Assembly: GCA_029979505.1 (NCBI GenBank)
Contig: JAPOHH010000007.1
Span: forward strand, 1 to 58,690
DNA from: a bacterium
Lineage (GTDB): Bacteria > Pseudomonadota > Gammaproteobacteria > GCA-002705445 > GCA-002716945
Reading direction: 5' to 3'
Length of the DNA stretch: 58,690 nucleotides
Shown: positions 40,480 through 49,783 of the stretch, piece after piece
Layout: every line of letters starts with the position of its first letter
Numbering within the stretch: position 1 is the first letter of the stretch
Notes under the pieces: model-generated
The model's input: the letters and a program-made list of their open reading frames with translations, nothing else
What the model was told of the DNA's origin: nothing
The model's database searches: none
Program-made: the position numbers and the translations under genes

Positions 40480-41841
40480 TTGACACAACACAGCATGGAA
40501 GAGATTGTAGCCCTTTGTAAAAGAAGAGGGTTTATATTTCAATCTTGTGAAATCTATGGAGGCCTTCAGGGAATGTATGATTATGGCCCACTTGGTGTTG
40601 AACTAAAAAATAATCTAAAAAATTCTTGGTGGAAATCTATAGTTTATGACAGGGATGACGTAGAAGGTCTAGATTCATCAATACTTACACATCCAGATGT
40701 TTTAAAATTCTCAGGACATGAGGATACATTTTCAGATCCTATGGTTGACTGCAAATCTTGCAAAGCTCGTTGGAGAGCAGATCAAATTGACGACAGATGC
40801 CCTAAATGCGGTTCAAAAGAACTTACAGAACCAAGACCTTTCAATTTGATGTTCAAGACAAATGTAGGACCTGTAATTGATGAGTCATCATTTGCATATC
40901 TAAGACCAGAAACAGCTCAACAAATTTTCATTAATTTTAAAAATATAATTGATTCAACATCAAGAGTACTTCCTTTTGGTATTGCTCAGATAGGTAAATC
41001 TTTTAGAAATGAAATTACACCGAGAAACTTTATATTTAGAGTAAGAGAATTTGAACAAATGGAATTAGAATTTTTTGTTTTGCCTGGCGATGATGATTAC
41101 TGGCATAAAACTTGGATAGAAACCAGAACAGATTGGTGGATTAACCAAGGAATCCCAAAGAATAAGTTGAATATAGTTAATGTTACTGGAAATGATTTAG
41201 CTCATTATTCAAAAGCTACAACTGATATCATGTATTCATTTCCTCACGGTGAAGAAGAACTTGAAGGAATTGCAAATAGAACTGACTTCGATTTAGGCTC
41301 ACATTCAAAAAATCAGAGTAGCTTAAATATCAAGGCAAATGTTCAAGTAAATGATAAGTCGAATTCCCGACTTGCAGTACAAAATGAAAATAAAGAATGG
41401 ATTGTTCCATATATAATAGAGCCATCAGCTGGTGTAGATCGAGGTGTTCTTGCAGTTCTTAATGAAGCATATACTAATGAAGAGCTTGATGATGGAAAAT
41501 CTCGTATTGTTCTAAAGTTAAAAAAACATTTATCTCCGATAAAAGCTGCTGTTATTCCCCTGAAAAGAAATAATGATGACTTAGTAAACAAAGCTAATGA
41601 AATAAAGAAAAGACTACAGAAGTATCAGATAGGTAGAGTTGTTGTAGAAAACACTGGAAATATTGGAAAAAGTTATAGGAAACACGATGAAGTTGGAACA
41701 CCATTATGTTTAACAGTAGATTTTGATTCGCTTGAAAAGAATACAATTACAATTCGTGACAGGGACTCTATGAAACAAGAGACTATATCTATGAATGATG
41801 TAGACAAATATTTTATAGACTACTATTCAGATGCAAAGTGA
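40480..41841 (+). CDS. glyS: Glycyl-tRNA synthetase, single-chain alpha2 type
   Basis: This enzyme charges tRNA-Gly. It is the one-chain class II form of archaea, eukaryotes and some bacteria: [10 protein letters not shown] near the N-terminus, a CKSC/CPKC zinc site at about 90-112, motif 2 [20 protein letters not shown], motif 3 [12 protein letters not shown], and a C-terminal anticodon domain. There are 453 residues. The start is TTG 40480 with AGGAGG upstream. gmhB and plsC follow, as they follow glyQ-glyS in pseudomonads. Confidence 0.95.
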   Translation: MTQHSMEEIVALCKRRGFIFQSCEIYGGLQGMYDYGPLGVELKNNLKNSWWKSIVYDRDDVEGLDSSILTHPDVLKFSGHEDTFSDPMVDCKSCKARWRADQIDDRCPKCGSKELTEPRPFNLMFKTNVGPVIDESSFAYLRPETAQQIFINFKNIIDSTSRVLPFGIAQIGKSFRNEITPRNFIFRVREFEQMELEFFVLPGDDDYWHKTWIETRTDWWINQGIPKNKLNIVNVTGNDLAHYSKATTDIMYSFPHGEEELEGIANRTDFDLGSHSKNQSSLNIKANVQVNDKSNSRLAVQNENKEWIVPYIIEPSAGVDRGVLAVLNEAYTNEELDDGKSRIVLKLKKHLSPIKAAVIPLKRNNDDLVNKANEIKKRLQKYQIGRVVVENTGNIGKSYRKHDEVGTPLCLTVDFDSLEKNTITIRDRDSMKQETISMNDVDKYFIDYYSDAK

Positions 41842-42391
41842 TAAATACATTATTTTAGATAGAGATGGTGTTATCAATTATGAATCATCCGCTTATATAA
41901 AAATCCCTGATGAGTGGCATCCAATTCCAAAAAGCATAGAGGCAATTTCTTTGCTATCTAGAAATGGCTATAAAATTATTCTGATTTCTAACCAAGCTGG
42001 TATAAGCAGAGGGCTAATAAATTATAGCAACCATCTTGAAATTCATAAGAAGTTCATTGATACCTGTAAAAAGTATTCAGGTGATATTTATGCAACGTTT
42101 TATTGTTTTGATCACCCAGATGAAAAATCACAATTCCGTAAACCTAATCCCGGGATGTATCTAGAAGTTGCTGAGAGGCTAAATATAAATTTGTCTGAAG
42201 TATTCGCAATAGGTGATTCACCGAGGGACATGAAAGCGGCGTTATCATCGGGCTGTAAACCTCTAGGCGTTTTAACAGGCAATGGCAAAAGAATAAAAGA
42301 AGAAATGCCAAGTATAGAATTATTTAATGACTTATATGATGCCTCACAGTTTGTTATAGAATATGATAAGCAATATATACTTAATATTTAA
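41831..42391 (+). CDS. gmhB: D-glycero-D-manno-heptose-1,7-bisphosphate phosphatase
   Basis: GmhB removes the C7 phosphate in the pathway to ADP-heptose for LPS core. The 186-residue HAD-family protein has catalytic motif [11 protein letters not shown], motif II LISNQAG, and motif [13 protein letters not shown]. It overlaps the glycyl-tRNA synthetase by 11 bases and plsC by 29 bases. A related histidinol-phosphatase role is possible, but the length and neighbours favour GmhB. Confidence 0.88.
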   Translation: MQSDKYIILDRDGVINYESSAYIKIPDEWHPIPKSIEAISLLSRNGYKIILISNQAGISRGLINYSNHLEIHKKFIDTCKKYSGDIYATFYCFDHPDEKSQFRKPNPGMYLEVAERLNINLSEVFAIGDSPRDMKAALSSGCKPLGVLTGNGKRIKEEMPSIELFNDLYDASQFVIEYDKQYILNI

Positions 42392-43049
42392 ATCTCTATT
42401 TTTTTGGGTAAATCTTATTTTATCTGTATTAATATTTGGTCCAATTGCATTTTTATTCGGACTTATTTCTTATAATACTTGCCTTTATATTTGTAAATCT
42501 TGGTGTAAATATAATTTGTTCATATTAAAAAATGTTTGCTCGCTCACATATTACATAGATGGTCCTGATATTAATTCACATCGTATGATAATTTCTAGAC
42601 ATCAATCTGCTTTTGAAACTATTTTTCTCGCTGCCTTCATAAATAGACCTATCTTTATATTAAAAAGGGAACTATTAATGATTCCCTTGTTTGGTTGGTG
42701 TTTGTATTTACTAAAAAATATCTCTATAAATAGATCAGATGGAGTTTCATCACTTAATAAGATTATGAAAGCCTGTGATGAACATGTTACAAATGATAGA
42801 ACCCTAATTATATTTCCTGAGGGGACCAGAGTAGCTTACGGAAAAAATGTTGAGATTAAAAAAGGTGTGTTGAGGATACTTGATTCTTTGAAAATACCGT
42901 CACTTATTATAAATCATAATGCAGGGAAGTTTTGGCCAAAGGATTCACTTATTATAAAGCCTGGTACCATTGTAATAAAAACTTTATCACTTGAATATTA
43001 TAGTGATCAGTCAATATCTAAAAATAAGATACAAGAACACTTCTTATAA
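42363..43049 (+). CDS. plsC: 1-acyl-sn-glycerol-3-phosphate acyltransferase
   Basis: PlsC acylates lysophosphatidic acid to phosphatidic acid at the inner membrane. The 228 residues include N-terminal membrane segments, motif I RHQSAFET (the His-x4-acid pair, with Glu for the usual Asp) and motif III FPEGTR. The gene starts 29 bases inside gmhB. Confidence 0.9.
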   Translation: MISNIYLIFKSLFFWVNLILSVLIFGPIAFLFGLISYNTCLYICKSWCKYNLFILKNVCSLTYYIDGPDINSHRMIISRHQSAFETIFLAAFINRPIFILKRELLMIPLFGWCLYLLKNISINRSDGVSSLNKIMKACDEHVTNDRTLIIFPEGTRVAYGKNVEIKKGVLRILDSLKIPSLIINHNAGKFWPKDSLIIKPGTIVIKTLSLEYYSDQSISKNKIQEHFL

Positions 43050-43069
43050 ATTTTTTACGTATTTACACG

Positions 43070-44098
43070 TTACGGGGCTGGGTTTGGTTGAGATGAATGA
43101 ACTTCATTTATCTCTTCTATTATCTCTTCTGTTAAGTTCACATTTACAGATTCTATATTTTCTTTTAATTGATCTATAGTTGTTGCTCCTATTATATTAG
43201 ACGTTACAAAAGGTCTTGTATTGACAAACGCTAACGCAAGATGCGTTAGTGACAAATTATGTTTTTTTGCAATATCATAGTATCTCTCTACAGCACTTAT
43301 ACATTCATCATTGCTATATCGTGTGAACCAGTCACCAAATAAACCTAATCTGGAACTCTTATCAGTTCTACTTCTATACTTTCCGGTGAGTAGTCCAAAA
43401 CCAAGAGGAGAATAAGCAAGAAGTCCAATATGTTCATGTTGAGAAATTTCAGCTAGTCCAACTTCATATATTCTATTAAGCAAAGAGTATGGATTTTGGA
43501 TAGTTACAATTCGTTCCATATTCTTCTCTTTTGCTGTGTTTAGATACATATTAGTTCCCCATGGCGTTTCGTTAGATATACCAATATATCTCACTCTCCC
43601 AGATCTCACTAAATCACTCATTGCTTCCAAAGTTTCCTCTATAGGTACACCCATTTCATTCGAATATTCATACCCTAATCTTCCAAAGTAATTTGATTTT
43701 CTCTCTGGCCAATGTACTTGATATAAATCAATATAATCTGTTTGCAATCTTTTGAGCGAATCATCCACTGCTTGGAAGATATGTTTTTTATTTAAGCGAG
43801 AACCTTGTCTTAAATATTCCATGCCCGGCCCAGCTACTTTTGTAGCAATATGAATATGTTCCCTATCCTTTCTTTTAACTAGCCATGATCCTATAAATTT
43901 TTCAGTTAAGCCCTGTGTTTCTTGTTTTGGTGGAATTGCATACATTTCTGCTGTATCAATTAAGTTTATTCCGTTCGCGATTGAATAATTTAATTGTTCA
44001 TGTGCTTCAGCTTCTGTATTTTGCTCACCATAAGTCATGGTCCCTAAACAAATCAAGCTTACATCTAAATCAGTACCAGCTAGTTTTCTATATTTCAT
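43070..44098 (-). CDS. Aldo/keto reductase (Tas-like)
   Basis: The 342 residues are of the aldo/keto reductase barrel fold: ICLGTMTYGEQNTEAEAHEQ, the catalytic Asp and Tyr in IDTAEMY, and NADPH-binding segments near the C-terminus (TSNIIGATT). The closest known family pattern is E. coli Tas. The substrate is unknown. It converges with plsC. No Shine-Dalgarno precedes the ATG, and TAAATT lies 5 bases upstream. Confidence 0.9.
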   Translation of the reverse strand: MKYRKLAGTDLDVSLICLGTMTYGEQNTEAEAHEQLNYSIANGINLIDTAEMYAIPPKQETQGLTEKFIGSWLVKRKDREHIHIATKVAGPGMEYLRQGSRLNKKHIFQAVDDSLKRLQTDYIDLYQVHWPERKSNYFGRLGYEYSNEMGVPIEETLEAMSDLVRSGRVRYIGISNETPWGTNMYLNTAKEKNMERIVTIQNPYSLLNRIYEVGLAEISQHEHIGLLAYSPLGFGLLTGKYRSRTDKSSRLGLFGDWFTRYSNDECISAVERYYDIAKKHNLSLTHLALAFVNTRPFVTSNIIGATTIDQLKENIESVNVNLTEEIIEEINEVHSSQPNPAP

Positions 44099-44195
44099 AT
44101 ATAAATTTATTTCGCTATCTATTTACTATCATACCTTGTTGAGTATTTTTCAGTAAACATGTTTGTAAAATAGTTACCTATAATCCCTAAGTTTC

Positions 44196-44224
44196 TTGTA
44201 AATACTGTATTATATTTATATTAT
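44196..44224 (+). promoter_or_regulatory. Promoter of the SulP gene
   Basis: TTGTAA (44196-44201) and TATTAT (44219-44224) are separated by 17 bases, a good sigma-70 match. Transcription would start near 44231. This leaves a 25-base leader with GAGG at 44245-44248 before the proposed AUU start at 44256. Confidence 0.6.
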
Positions 44225-44255
44225 ACGCACTTAAGACAACAAACGAGGTCAAAGT

Positions 44256-45611
44256 ATTAACTACTTTTCATATATTCAATCACTATTTTTAAATTTTACA
44301 TCATGGCTGCCTGACGCCATATCTAAAAAAGAATACTTTGCGAGAGATATCATTGCTGGTACTACCATAGCAATGATTATAATCCCACAGTCTATGGCAT
44401 ATGCAACACTTGCTAACTTAGATCCAGTGTATGGACTTTATGCATCTTTTCTTCCTGTAGCTGTTGCTGCGTTTTTTGGGTCATCCAGGTATCTCGCTAC
44501 AGGCCCAGTTGCTATGGTTAGTCTACTCACAGCTGTTGCAGTTACTTCTTTATCATTTGGTGATAGCTCTCTTTATGTTCCAATTGCAATCATGCTTGCT
44601 TTAAGTGTTGGCATATTTCAAATTACGTTAGCTATGGCTAAAGCTGGCAGATTGATAGACGTAGTATTGAAAGAGCACGTGATTTTAGGATTTACATCAG
44701 CAGCAGCATTGATAATTGCAAGCTCACAACTAAGCAAGGTATTCGGATTAAGCAAAGTAACTATCACCGATTTGCTTAACGCAAGTTCTTTTCTAGACAG
44801 TAGTCCTATAAATATGTATGCAGTGTTGATGTCACTTGTTGCATTAATAATTTTATATGTCTTTAAAAATAAACTTACAAAATACCAATTTCTTGGAAAC
44901 ATAGCCGTACTTGCAGCAGTAGTCGTAACAATTTTACTCTCGAAAAACTATAACTATAACGGCCCTATTGTTGGAAGTATTCCTGATGGTTTACCTAGTT
45001 TTTCCTACCAAGGATTAAGTTTGTCGCCAGATATGATTTTTATGTTTATTATACATACTGTAATAATTAGCTTTGTTGGATTCATGGAAGCTATAGCTAT
45101 AGCTAGACAACTTGAACAGAAAGAAGCTGTTAAGAATTCAAAAGGTGTAGAGCTATATAAATATCCAACTCCTGTAAATTCAAATCAAGAATTATTTGGC
45201 CAGGGGCTCGGAAACATAGCATCAAGTATTTCGGGTGCATATCCTGTATCTGGATCTTTTTCAAGATCTGCTGTAAATGAATCTGTTGGTTCATACAGCC
45301 CTATATCCTCAATAACAACGACATTAATTGTTATGCTGACTCTTCTATATGCTACACCTCTACTTTTTGATTTACCAAAATCAACACTAGGAGTCATAGT
45401 AATTTTTGCAGTCATACCACTTATTAAAGTTGGGAAAATGCGCGAACTTTTCTCAAGTGACAGTCAAAAAGGAACTGTATGTTGGATAACATTTTTTAGT
45501 ACTTTAATATTTCCTATTTTATCCATCGAAATATTTTCAGGAATCAATACACATATTTGGACAGGAATAATTTTTGGATTTATCTTATCTCTGATTATTG
45601 AAAAAAAATAA
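44256..45611 (+). CDS. SulP-family anion transporter without STAS domain, probable AUU start
   Basis: The multi-pass SulP core is clear, with the hallmark SMAYATLANLDPVYGLYASF. Conserved SulP sequence (SWLPDAISKKEYFARDIIAG) continues upstream of the first in-frame ATG (44373), back to a stop at 44232. No in-frame ATG, GTG or TTG exists there. GAGG then ATT at 44256 is the best start, giving 451 residues; CTG 44307 is the alternative. The protein stops after the membrane core, lacking the usual cytoplasmic STAS domain. The substrate (sulfate, bicarbonate or other) cannot be told. Confidence 0.85.
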   Translation: MNYFSYIQSLFLNFTSWLPDAISKKEYFARDIIAGTTIAMIIIPQSMAYATLANLDPVYGLYASFLPVAVAAFFGSSRYLATGPVAMVSLLTAVAVTSLSFGDSSLYVPIAIMLALSVGIFQITLAMAKAGRLIDVVLKEHVILGFTSAAALIIASSQLSKVFGLSKVTITDLLNASSFLDSSPINMYAVLMSLVALIILYVFKNKLTKYQFLGNIAVLAAVVVTILLSKNYNYNGPIVGSIPDGLPSFSYQGLSLSPDMIFMFIIHTVIISFVGFMEAIAIARQLEQKEAVKNSKGVELYKYPTPVNSNQELFGQGLGNIASSISGAYPVSGSFSRSAVNESVGSYSPISSITTTLIVMLTLLYATPLLFDLPKSTLGVIVIFAVIPLIKVGKMRELFSSDSQKGTVCWITFFSTLIFPILSIEIFSGINTHIWTGIIFGFILSLIIEKK

Positions 45612-46199
45612 TTAGTATTTGGTGTAGATAATATCAAAAACAAACTTATTCTTTTTTAGCGCCTTTTTTTCATACTTCGTTATAGGTCTGTTGCCCCTGT
45701 TTTTTGAGAAGCCATTATTTTCTTTACATGCATTCTGAATAATATTTTTTGCTTGTATGGCATAACCAATATTATCAGATGCAAAATGAAACATTCCTTT
45801 ATTAACAAGAATTCGATTTATCACACTAAATGTATACTCATTGAACAACCTTCTTTTTCTATGTTTCTTTTTTTGCCATGGGTCTGGAAAGAGCATATAA
45901 ATTTTTGCAATAGTGTTATTTTCTATCTTTTCTAGAAATTCTAGAGCATCGCCATAATAAGTTAAAATATCTTTTTTAGCTAAATTGTTTATTCCTAACT
46001 TATATGCCTCTAGTCCGCATACAAGATAATCTTTATGCATGTTACGTAGATTGATAGTAGACTCTCCTGTACCAAATCCTATGTCTATAATTATGTATTT
46101 ATGCTCCTTGAGAGTCCTTGGTGTGAGTGCTCGTGGACTATTTAGTGATTCTTGTTGTTTTCTTGATCTAAATGATTTGTAGAATATTGGTTTATTCAC
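45612..46199 (-). CDS. trmB: TrmB, tRNA (guanine-N7)-methyltransferase
   Basis: TrmB methylates G46 of tRNA with SAM. The 195 residues show [11 protein letters not shown] (SAM loop) and the family signature [15 protein letters not shown]. Its stop directly abuts the convergent SulP stop, and its start overlaps thiG by 8 bases. Confidence 0.94.
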   Translation of the reverse strand: MNKPIFYKSFRSRKQQESLNSPRALTPRTLKEHKYIIIDIGFGTGESTINLRNMHKDYLVCGLEAYKLGINNLAKKDILTYYGDALEFLEKIENNTIAKIYMLFPDPWQKKKHRKRRLFNEYTFSVINRILVNKGMFHFASDNIGYAIQAKNIIQNACKENNGFSKNRGNRPITKYEKKALKKNKFVFDIIYTKY

Positions 46200-46974
46200 C
46201 AGTAACTAATCCTGATATTGGTGATGAAGGTGATGCTTTGTCTTTTATTTCTATTCTCCCAGCGTGAAATGCATTATAGCCAGAGATAACCGCATCCTTC
46301 ATCGCTGATGCCATCAATATTGGATTTTTAGCAGATGCAATTGCTGTATTCATTAGTACACCATCACAACCTAGTTCCATTGCGATACACGCATCGCTAG
46401 CCGTACCAACACCTGCATCAACAATTATAGGTACATTTGCATTTTCCACTATTTCAGAAATATTAAACTTATTAATTATTCCTCTCCCTGAGCCAATCGC
46501 AGAGCCTAACGGCATTACGCATTCACAACCAATATTTTCAAGTTCTTTGGCTACTATAGGATCATCAGTAGTATAGACCATTACCTTGAAGTCTTTATTG
46601 ACAAGTATTTCTGCAGCTTTAAGTGTTTCTACAACATTTGGAAAGAGATTTTTACTTTGACTGAGAACCTCTAATTTAACTAATTTTTTACCTCCTAAAA
46701 GTTCAGATGCAATTTCACATGTACGTATAGCATCTCTAGCTGTATAACAGCCTGCTGTATTTGGGAGTATTGTATATTTTTCCGGTGAAATAAATTCAAG
46801 TAGATTTTCAGATTCTGTATCCTGGCCAATATTCATTCTTCTAATTGCAACCGTTACCATTTCGCATGAACTAGATTTTATTGCTGCCTCAGTCTCTTTG
46901 AAGTCTTTGTATTTACCAGTTCCAAGTATTAGTCTTGATTTGTATTCTTTATTATCTATTATAAGTTTTTTCAT
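46192..46974 (-). CDS. thiG: Thiazole synthase ThiG
   Basis: ThiG builds the thiazole phosphate of thiamine from deoxyxylulose-5-phosphate, dehydroglycine and ThiS-thiocarboxylate. The 260-residue barrel protein has the Schiff-base lysine region VKLEVL (Lys100) and PNTAGC at 71-76. It overlaps thiS by one base. The other thiamine genes are not in the window. Confidence 0.94.
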   Translation of the reverse strand: MKKLIIDNKEYKSRLILGTGKYKDFKETEAAIKSSSCEMVTVAIRRMNIGQDTESENLLEFISPEKYTILPNTAGCYTARDAIRTCEIASELLGGKKLVKLEVLSQSKNLFPNVVETLKAAEILVNKDFKVMVYTTDDPIVAKELENIGCECVMPLGSAIGSGRGIINKFNISEIVENANVPIIVDAGVGTASDACIAMELGCDGVLMNTAIASAKNPILMASAMKDAVISGYNAFHAGRIEIKDKASPSSPISGLVTGE

Positions 46975-47174
46975 TAACCACCTCCTATTGCTGTAACAAT
47001 TTCTATCTTGTCTCCTTCTTTTATGTGGAATGAATCATGATTAGATTTTGGAACGATTTGCTCATTAACCTCAACTGCAAAATATTTATGTTTAATATCT
47101 ATTTGGTCTAACAACCTTTTTATGGTTAAACCATCATCTAATAATGTACTTTTGTTATTTAATAAAACTTTCAT
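46974..47174 (-). CDS. thiS: ThiS, sulfur-carrier protein
   Basis: This is the ubiquitin-like sulfur carrier for thiazole synthesis. It has 66 residues and ends in the required Gly-Gly (TAIGGG). It is first in the thiS-thiG-trmB run. No TPP riboswitch is visible in the 49-bp gap to the tRNA gene. Confidence 0.9.
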   Translation of the reverse strand: MKVLLNNKSTLLDDGLTIKRLLDQIDIKHKYFAVEVNEQIVPKSNHDSFHIKEGDKIEIVTAIGGG

Positions 47175-47223
47175 AAATAGTTCTATATCATAATATAATC
47201 AATTATTCATAGATAGTACTCTA

Positions 47224-47296
47224 GCCGGAATAGCTCAGTTGGTAGAGCACCGCATTCGTAATGCGTAGGTCGGTGGTTCGAATCCACTTTCCGGCA
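47224..47296 (+). tRNA. thrW: tRNA-Thr (anticodon CGT)
   Basis: The 73-base cloverleaf is complete: acceptor arms GCCGGAA and TTCCGGC, D arm GCTC/GAGC, anticodon loop TTCGTAA with CGT, and a T arm with GGTTCGAATCC. The discriminator is A and the 3' CCA is not encoded. The 27-43 pair of the anticodon stem is a mismatch, as in the E. coli tRNA of the same anticodon. TATAAT lies at 47194-47199. Confidence 0.95.
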
Positions 47297-47320
47297 ACAG
47301 CTAACGTTAATTAGTACTGT

Positions 47321-47349
47321 TTGATATAGGCCAGCCGTAAGAGTAGAAT
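47321..47349 (+). promoter_or_regulatory. Promoter of rmlA
   Basis: TTGATA (47321-47326) and TAGAAT (47344-47349) are exactly 17 bases apart, each one mismatch from consensus. The transcript would start near 47356, 15 bases before the ATG. Confidence 0.65.
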
Positions 47350-47370
47350 GCAACTAAACTAGACCTAATA

Positions 47371-48240
47371 ATGAACATGACTAGAAAAGGTATTATTTTA
47401 GCAGGCGGGAGAGGTACAAGATTATATCCTGTGACACTTGGTGTTACAAAATGTTTACTTCCTATATATGATAAGCCATTAATTTATTACTCTATATCAA
47501 CACTTATGCTCTCGGACATTAGAGATGTCCTGATTATCACAACACCTGAAGACAGTAAAATATATGCTCGACTTCTAGGTGATGGCAGCGAATGGGGTAT
47601 AAATATCTCTTATGATGTCCAACCTAAGCCTGAGGGAATTGCACAAGCATTAATAATTGGTGAAAAATTTTTATGCAATAGGTCATGCGCATTGATACTT
47701 GCAGATAATATATTCCATGGTAATGGTTTGTCTGAGAAACTATCAAAGATTTCTAAAAATAATAAAAATACGGTTTTTACATATACAGTGGATGATCCAT
47801 CAAGGTTCGGAGTTTGTGAGGTTGACGAGAATAATATGGTTATATCTCTCGAAGAAAAACCAATAGATTCAATATCAAATCAGGCAGTAACAGGTTTATA
47901 TTTTTATGATAATGAGGTTTCTGAAATAGCAAAAACCATTGTTCCTTCACTCCGAGGTGAGCTCGAAATTACTGATGTTAATATAGAATATATGAAAGCC
48001 AAAAAACTATATAGTGAACCATTGAAGAATGAATATAAGTGGATTGATGCTGGAACTGTGGATTCACTTATGGATGCATGTTCTTATGTGAGAAATATAG
48101 AAAAAAATGAAGGCATTAAAATTTCATGTCCGGAAGAAATCAGTTACAGAAAAGGTTGGATAAGTTCTGAGATGTTACAAAAGCTTGCTGACAATTATGA
48201 TAATGACTATGGCAAGTATATAAAAAAGTTAATCTCATAA
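47371..48240 (+). CDS. rmlA: Glucose-1-phosphate thymidylyltransferase
   Basis: RmlA makes dTDP-glucose, the first step to dTDP-sugars for LPS or glycans. The 289 residues have the nucleotide loop LAGGRGTRLYPVT, the sugar-binding LPIYDKPLIYYS, and EITDVN near the catalytic site. It stands alone, not beside rmlB, C or D. The start is ATG 47371, with ATG 47377 possible. Confidence 0.93.
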   Translation: MNMTRKGIILAGGRGTRLYPVTLGVTKCLLPIYDKPLIYYSISTLMLSDIRDVLIITTPEDSKIYARLLGDGSEWGINISYDVQPKPEGIAQALIIGEKFLCNRSCALILADNIFHGNGLSEKLSKISKNNKNTVFTYTVDDPSRFGVCEVDENNMVISLEEKPIDSISNQAVTGLYFYDNEVSEIAKTIVPSLRGELEITDVNIEYMKAKKLYSEPLKNEYKWIDAGTVDSLMDACSYVRNIEKNEGIKISCPEEISYRKGWISSEMLQKLADNYDNDYGKYIKKLIS

Positions 48241-48257
48241 AGTTCTCTTAAAAATAA

Positions 48258-48944
48258 TTAAGATGTATATATTTTTTTATTAAAAAACTTAAAAACTATT
48301 GGCAGTAAGCCAAGCATTGTCAGATATATAATTAATTCACTAGTAAATATTTTGTCACCACTCAGCGATTGTTCAATTTCATTACCAGTAAGAATTATTA
48401 TTATTGTCCCAGGTAACATGCCTAGCTGACTTATCAAGTAAAAGACTTTAGCTTTAATTTTGGTAACTCCAAAACAAATATTTATAATAAAGAAAGGAAA
48501 TATTGGAGACATTCTCAATGCAAATAAATAATATTTCTCATTATCTATCAAATGGCTATTAATTATCTTTATTTGATTCTTATATTTATCAGATACGTAA
48601 GAGTAAGCAAAATATCTCGCCAACAACATGGCAGTAGTCGCCCCAATAGATGAAGCAAAAGATACAACTATTATCGCATTTATTGGGTCAAAAATTACTC
48701 CTGCTAACAACCCCATGACAAGTGCAATAGGTAAAGACAATGTTACAAAAATAATATAAGTAGCTGCGTAACCCAGTGAAAATATTAATGGAGCATCACC
48801 GTAGATACTCTTTAGTCTCTCTATGTTATGAAGAAGATATTGTTCTATTAGATTATCATTTAAATAACTAGCTATGACTACAATAAGCAGTAAAAGGAAA
48901 AGTATATATTTTTTAGTTTTCATAATATGTATAGGTTCTGTCAT
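48258..48944 (-). CDS. TVP38/TMEM64-family membrane protein
   Basis: The 228 residues have several hydrophobic helices and the VTT-domain pattern: SLPIALVMGLLAGVIF in the first half and LRMSPIFPFFIINICFG in the second. Relatives include DedA-like lipid scramblases or transporters. The function here is unknown. From ATG 48944 the gap to the divergent isoprenyl synthase is only 16 bp. The alternative ATG 48923 would leave 37 bp. Confidence 0.85.
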   Translation of the reverse strand: MTEPIHIMKTKKYILFLLLLIVVIASYLNDNLIEQYLLHNIERLKSIYGDAPLIFSLGYAATYIIFVTLSLPIALVMGLLAGVIFDPINAIIVVSFASSIGATTAMLLARYFAYSYVSDKYKNQIKIINSHLIDNEKYYLFALRMSPIFPFFIINICFGVTKIKAKVFYLISQLGMLPGTIIIILTGNEIEQSLSGDKIFTSELIIYLTMLGLLPIVFKFFNKKIYTS

Positions 48945-48960
48945 AATGATAGTCTAAATT

Positions 48961-49782
48961 ATGAAAATAGAAAGTTACATGGAAGCTCAAAAGAATTCTT
49001 TTAATAAGGATTTAAAAAAATACATTAGTAAATTCCCAAAATCTAACGTTTTAAGTAAAGCTATTTGGTATAGCCTGAGCAATGGAGGGAAAAGAATAAG
49101 ACCTATCCTTTTGAGAGAATCATCCAAAGCATTAGGACTTAAAAAAGCAGAGTATATTAATGCGATGATTTCTATTGAGCTTATACATTGCTATTCTCTT
49201 GTACATGATGATTTGCCATGTATGGACGACGATGATTATAGAAGAGGCAAACTGTCTACACATAAAAAATTTAATGAAGCACAAGCAGTATTGTCAGGTA
49301 ATAGTCTACTTACGCTATCTTTTGAATTACTTGCAGAAAAATATAACTCAAGATTATGCAAAGAACTTGCAGATGTCTCTGGTTTAAACGGACTAGCTGG
49401 CGGGCAATCAATAGACATTGATGTCAAAACAAAAAATATTAGCTTAAATAGTATTTTAAAAATGCATGAACTAAAAACTGCAAAATTATTCGAATTTTGT
49501 TTAGTCGCACCTTTTATAATAGCAGGGAAAAATAAGAAAACGATTGAGCTCTCCAGGCAGTATGGAAAAACAATAGGTAAGATATTTCAAATTATAGATG
49601 ATATTTGTGACTTTGAAGAAGACGATCATAATAACATTTTGAAATACTATAACAAATCACATGCCCTTGATTTATGCAGAAAATACCAAAATCAAGCTAA
49701 TTCAAGTTTCCAAAATATTCTCTCAAAACGGAACAATAAGCTGACAGATATAATCGAGTTTATTATTAACCAAGCAAATTAA
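48961..49782 (+). CDS. ispA: Isoprenyl diphosphate synthase (IspA-like)
   Basis: This enzyme extends isoprenyl diphosphates. The 273 residues have the first Asp-rich motif DDLPCMDDDD (83-92) with Tyr78 five residues before it, a feature of C15 (farnesyl) makers. The second motif is DDICDFEED, after which the usual GKTxGKD and TYP segments are missing, so the C-terminus is short. The retinal pathway needs C20, and no other synthase is in the window, so whether it makes C15, C20 or both is open. The SDR follows after one base. Confidence 0.85.
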   Translation: MKIESYMEAQKNSFNKDLKKYISKFPKSNVLSKAIWYSLSNGGKRIRPILLRESSKALGLKKAEYINAMISIELIHCYSLVHDDLPCMDDDDYRRGKLSTHKKFNEAQAVLSGNSLLTLSFELLAEKYNSRLCKELADVSGLNGLAGGQSIDIDVKTKNISLNSILKMHELKTAKLFEFCLVAPFIIAGKNKKTIELSRQYGKTIGKIFQIIDDICDFEEDDHNNILKYYNKSHALDLCRKYQNQANSSFQNILSKRNNKLTDIIEFIINQAN

Positions 49783-49783
49783 T

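Noticed and set aside
44303-44314. ATG before the SulP gene
   Set aside because: It is out of frame and meets a stop after three codons.
47175-47223. TPP riboswitch upstream of thiS
   Set aside because: Only 49 bp separate thiS from the tRNA gene and no THI-box-like sequence is visible.
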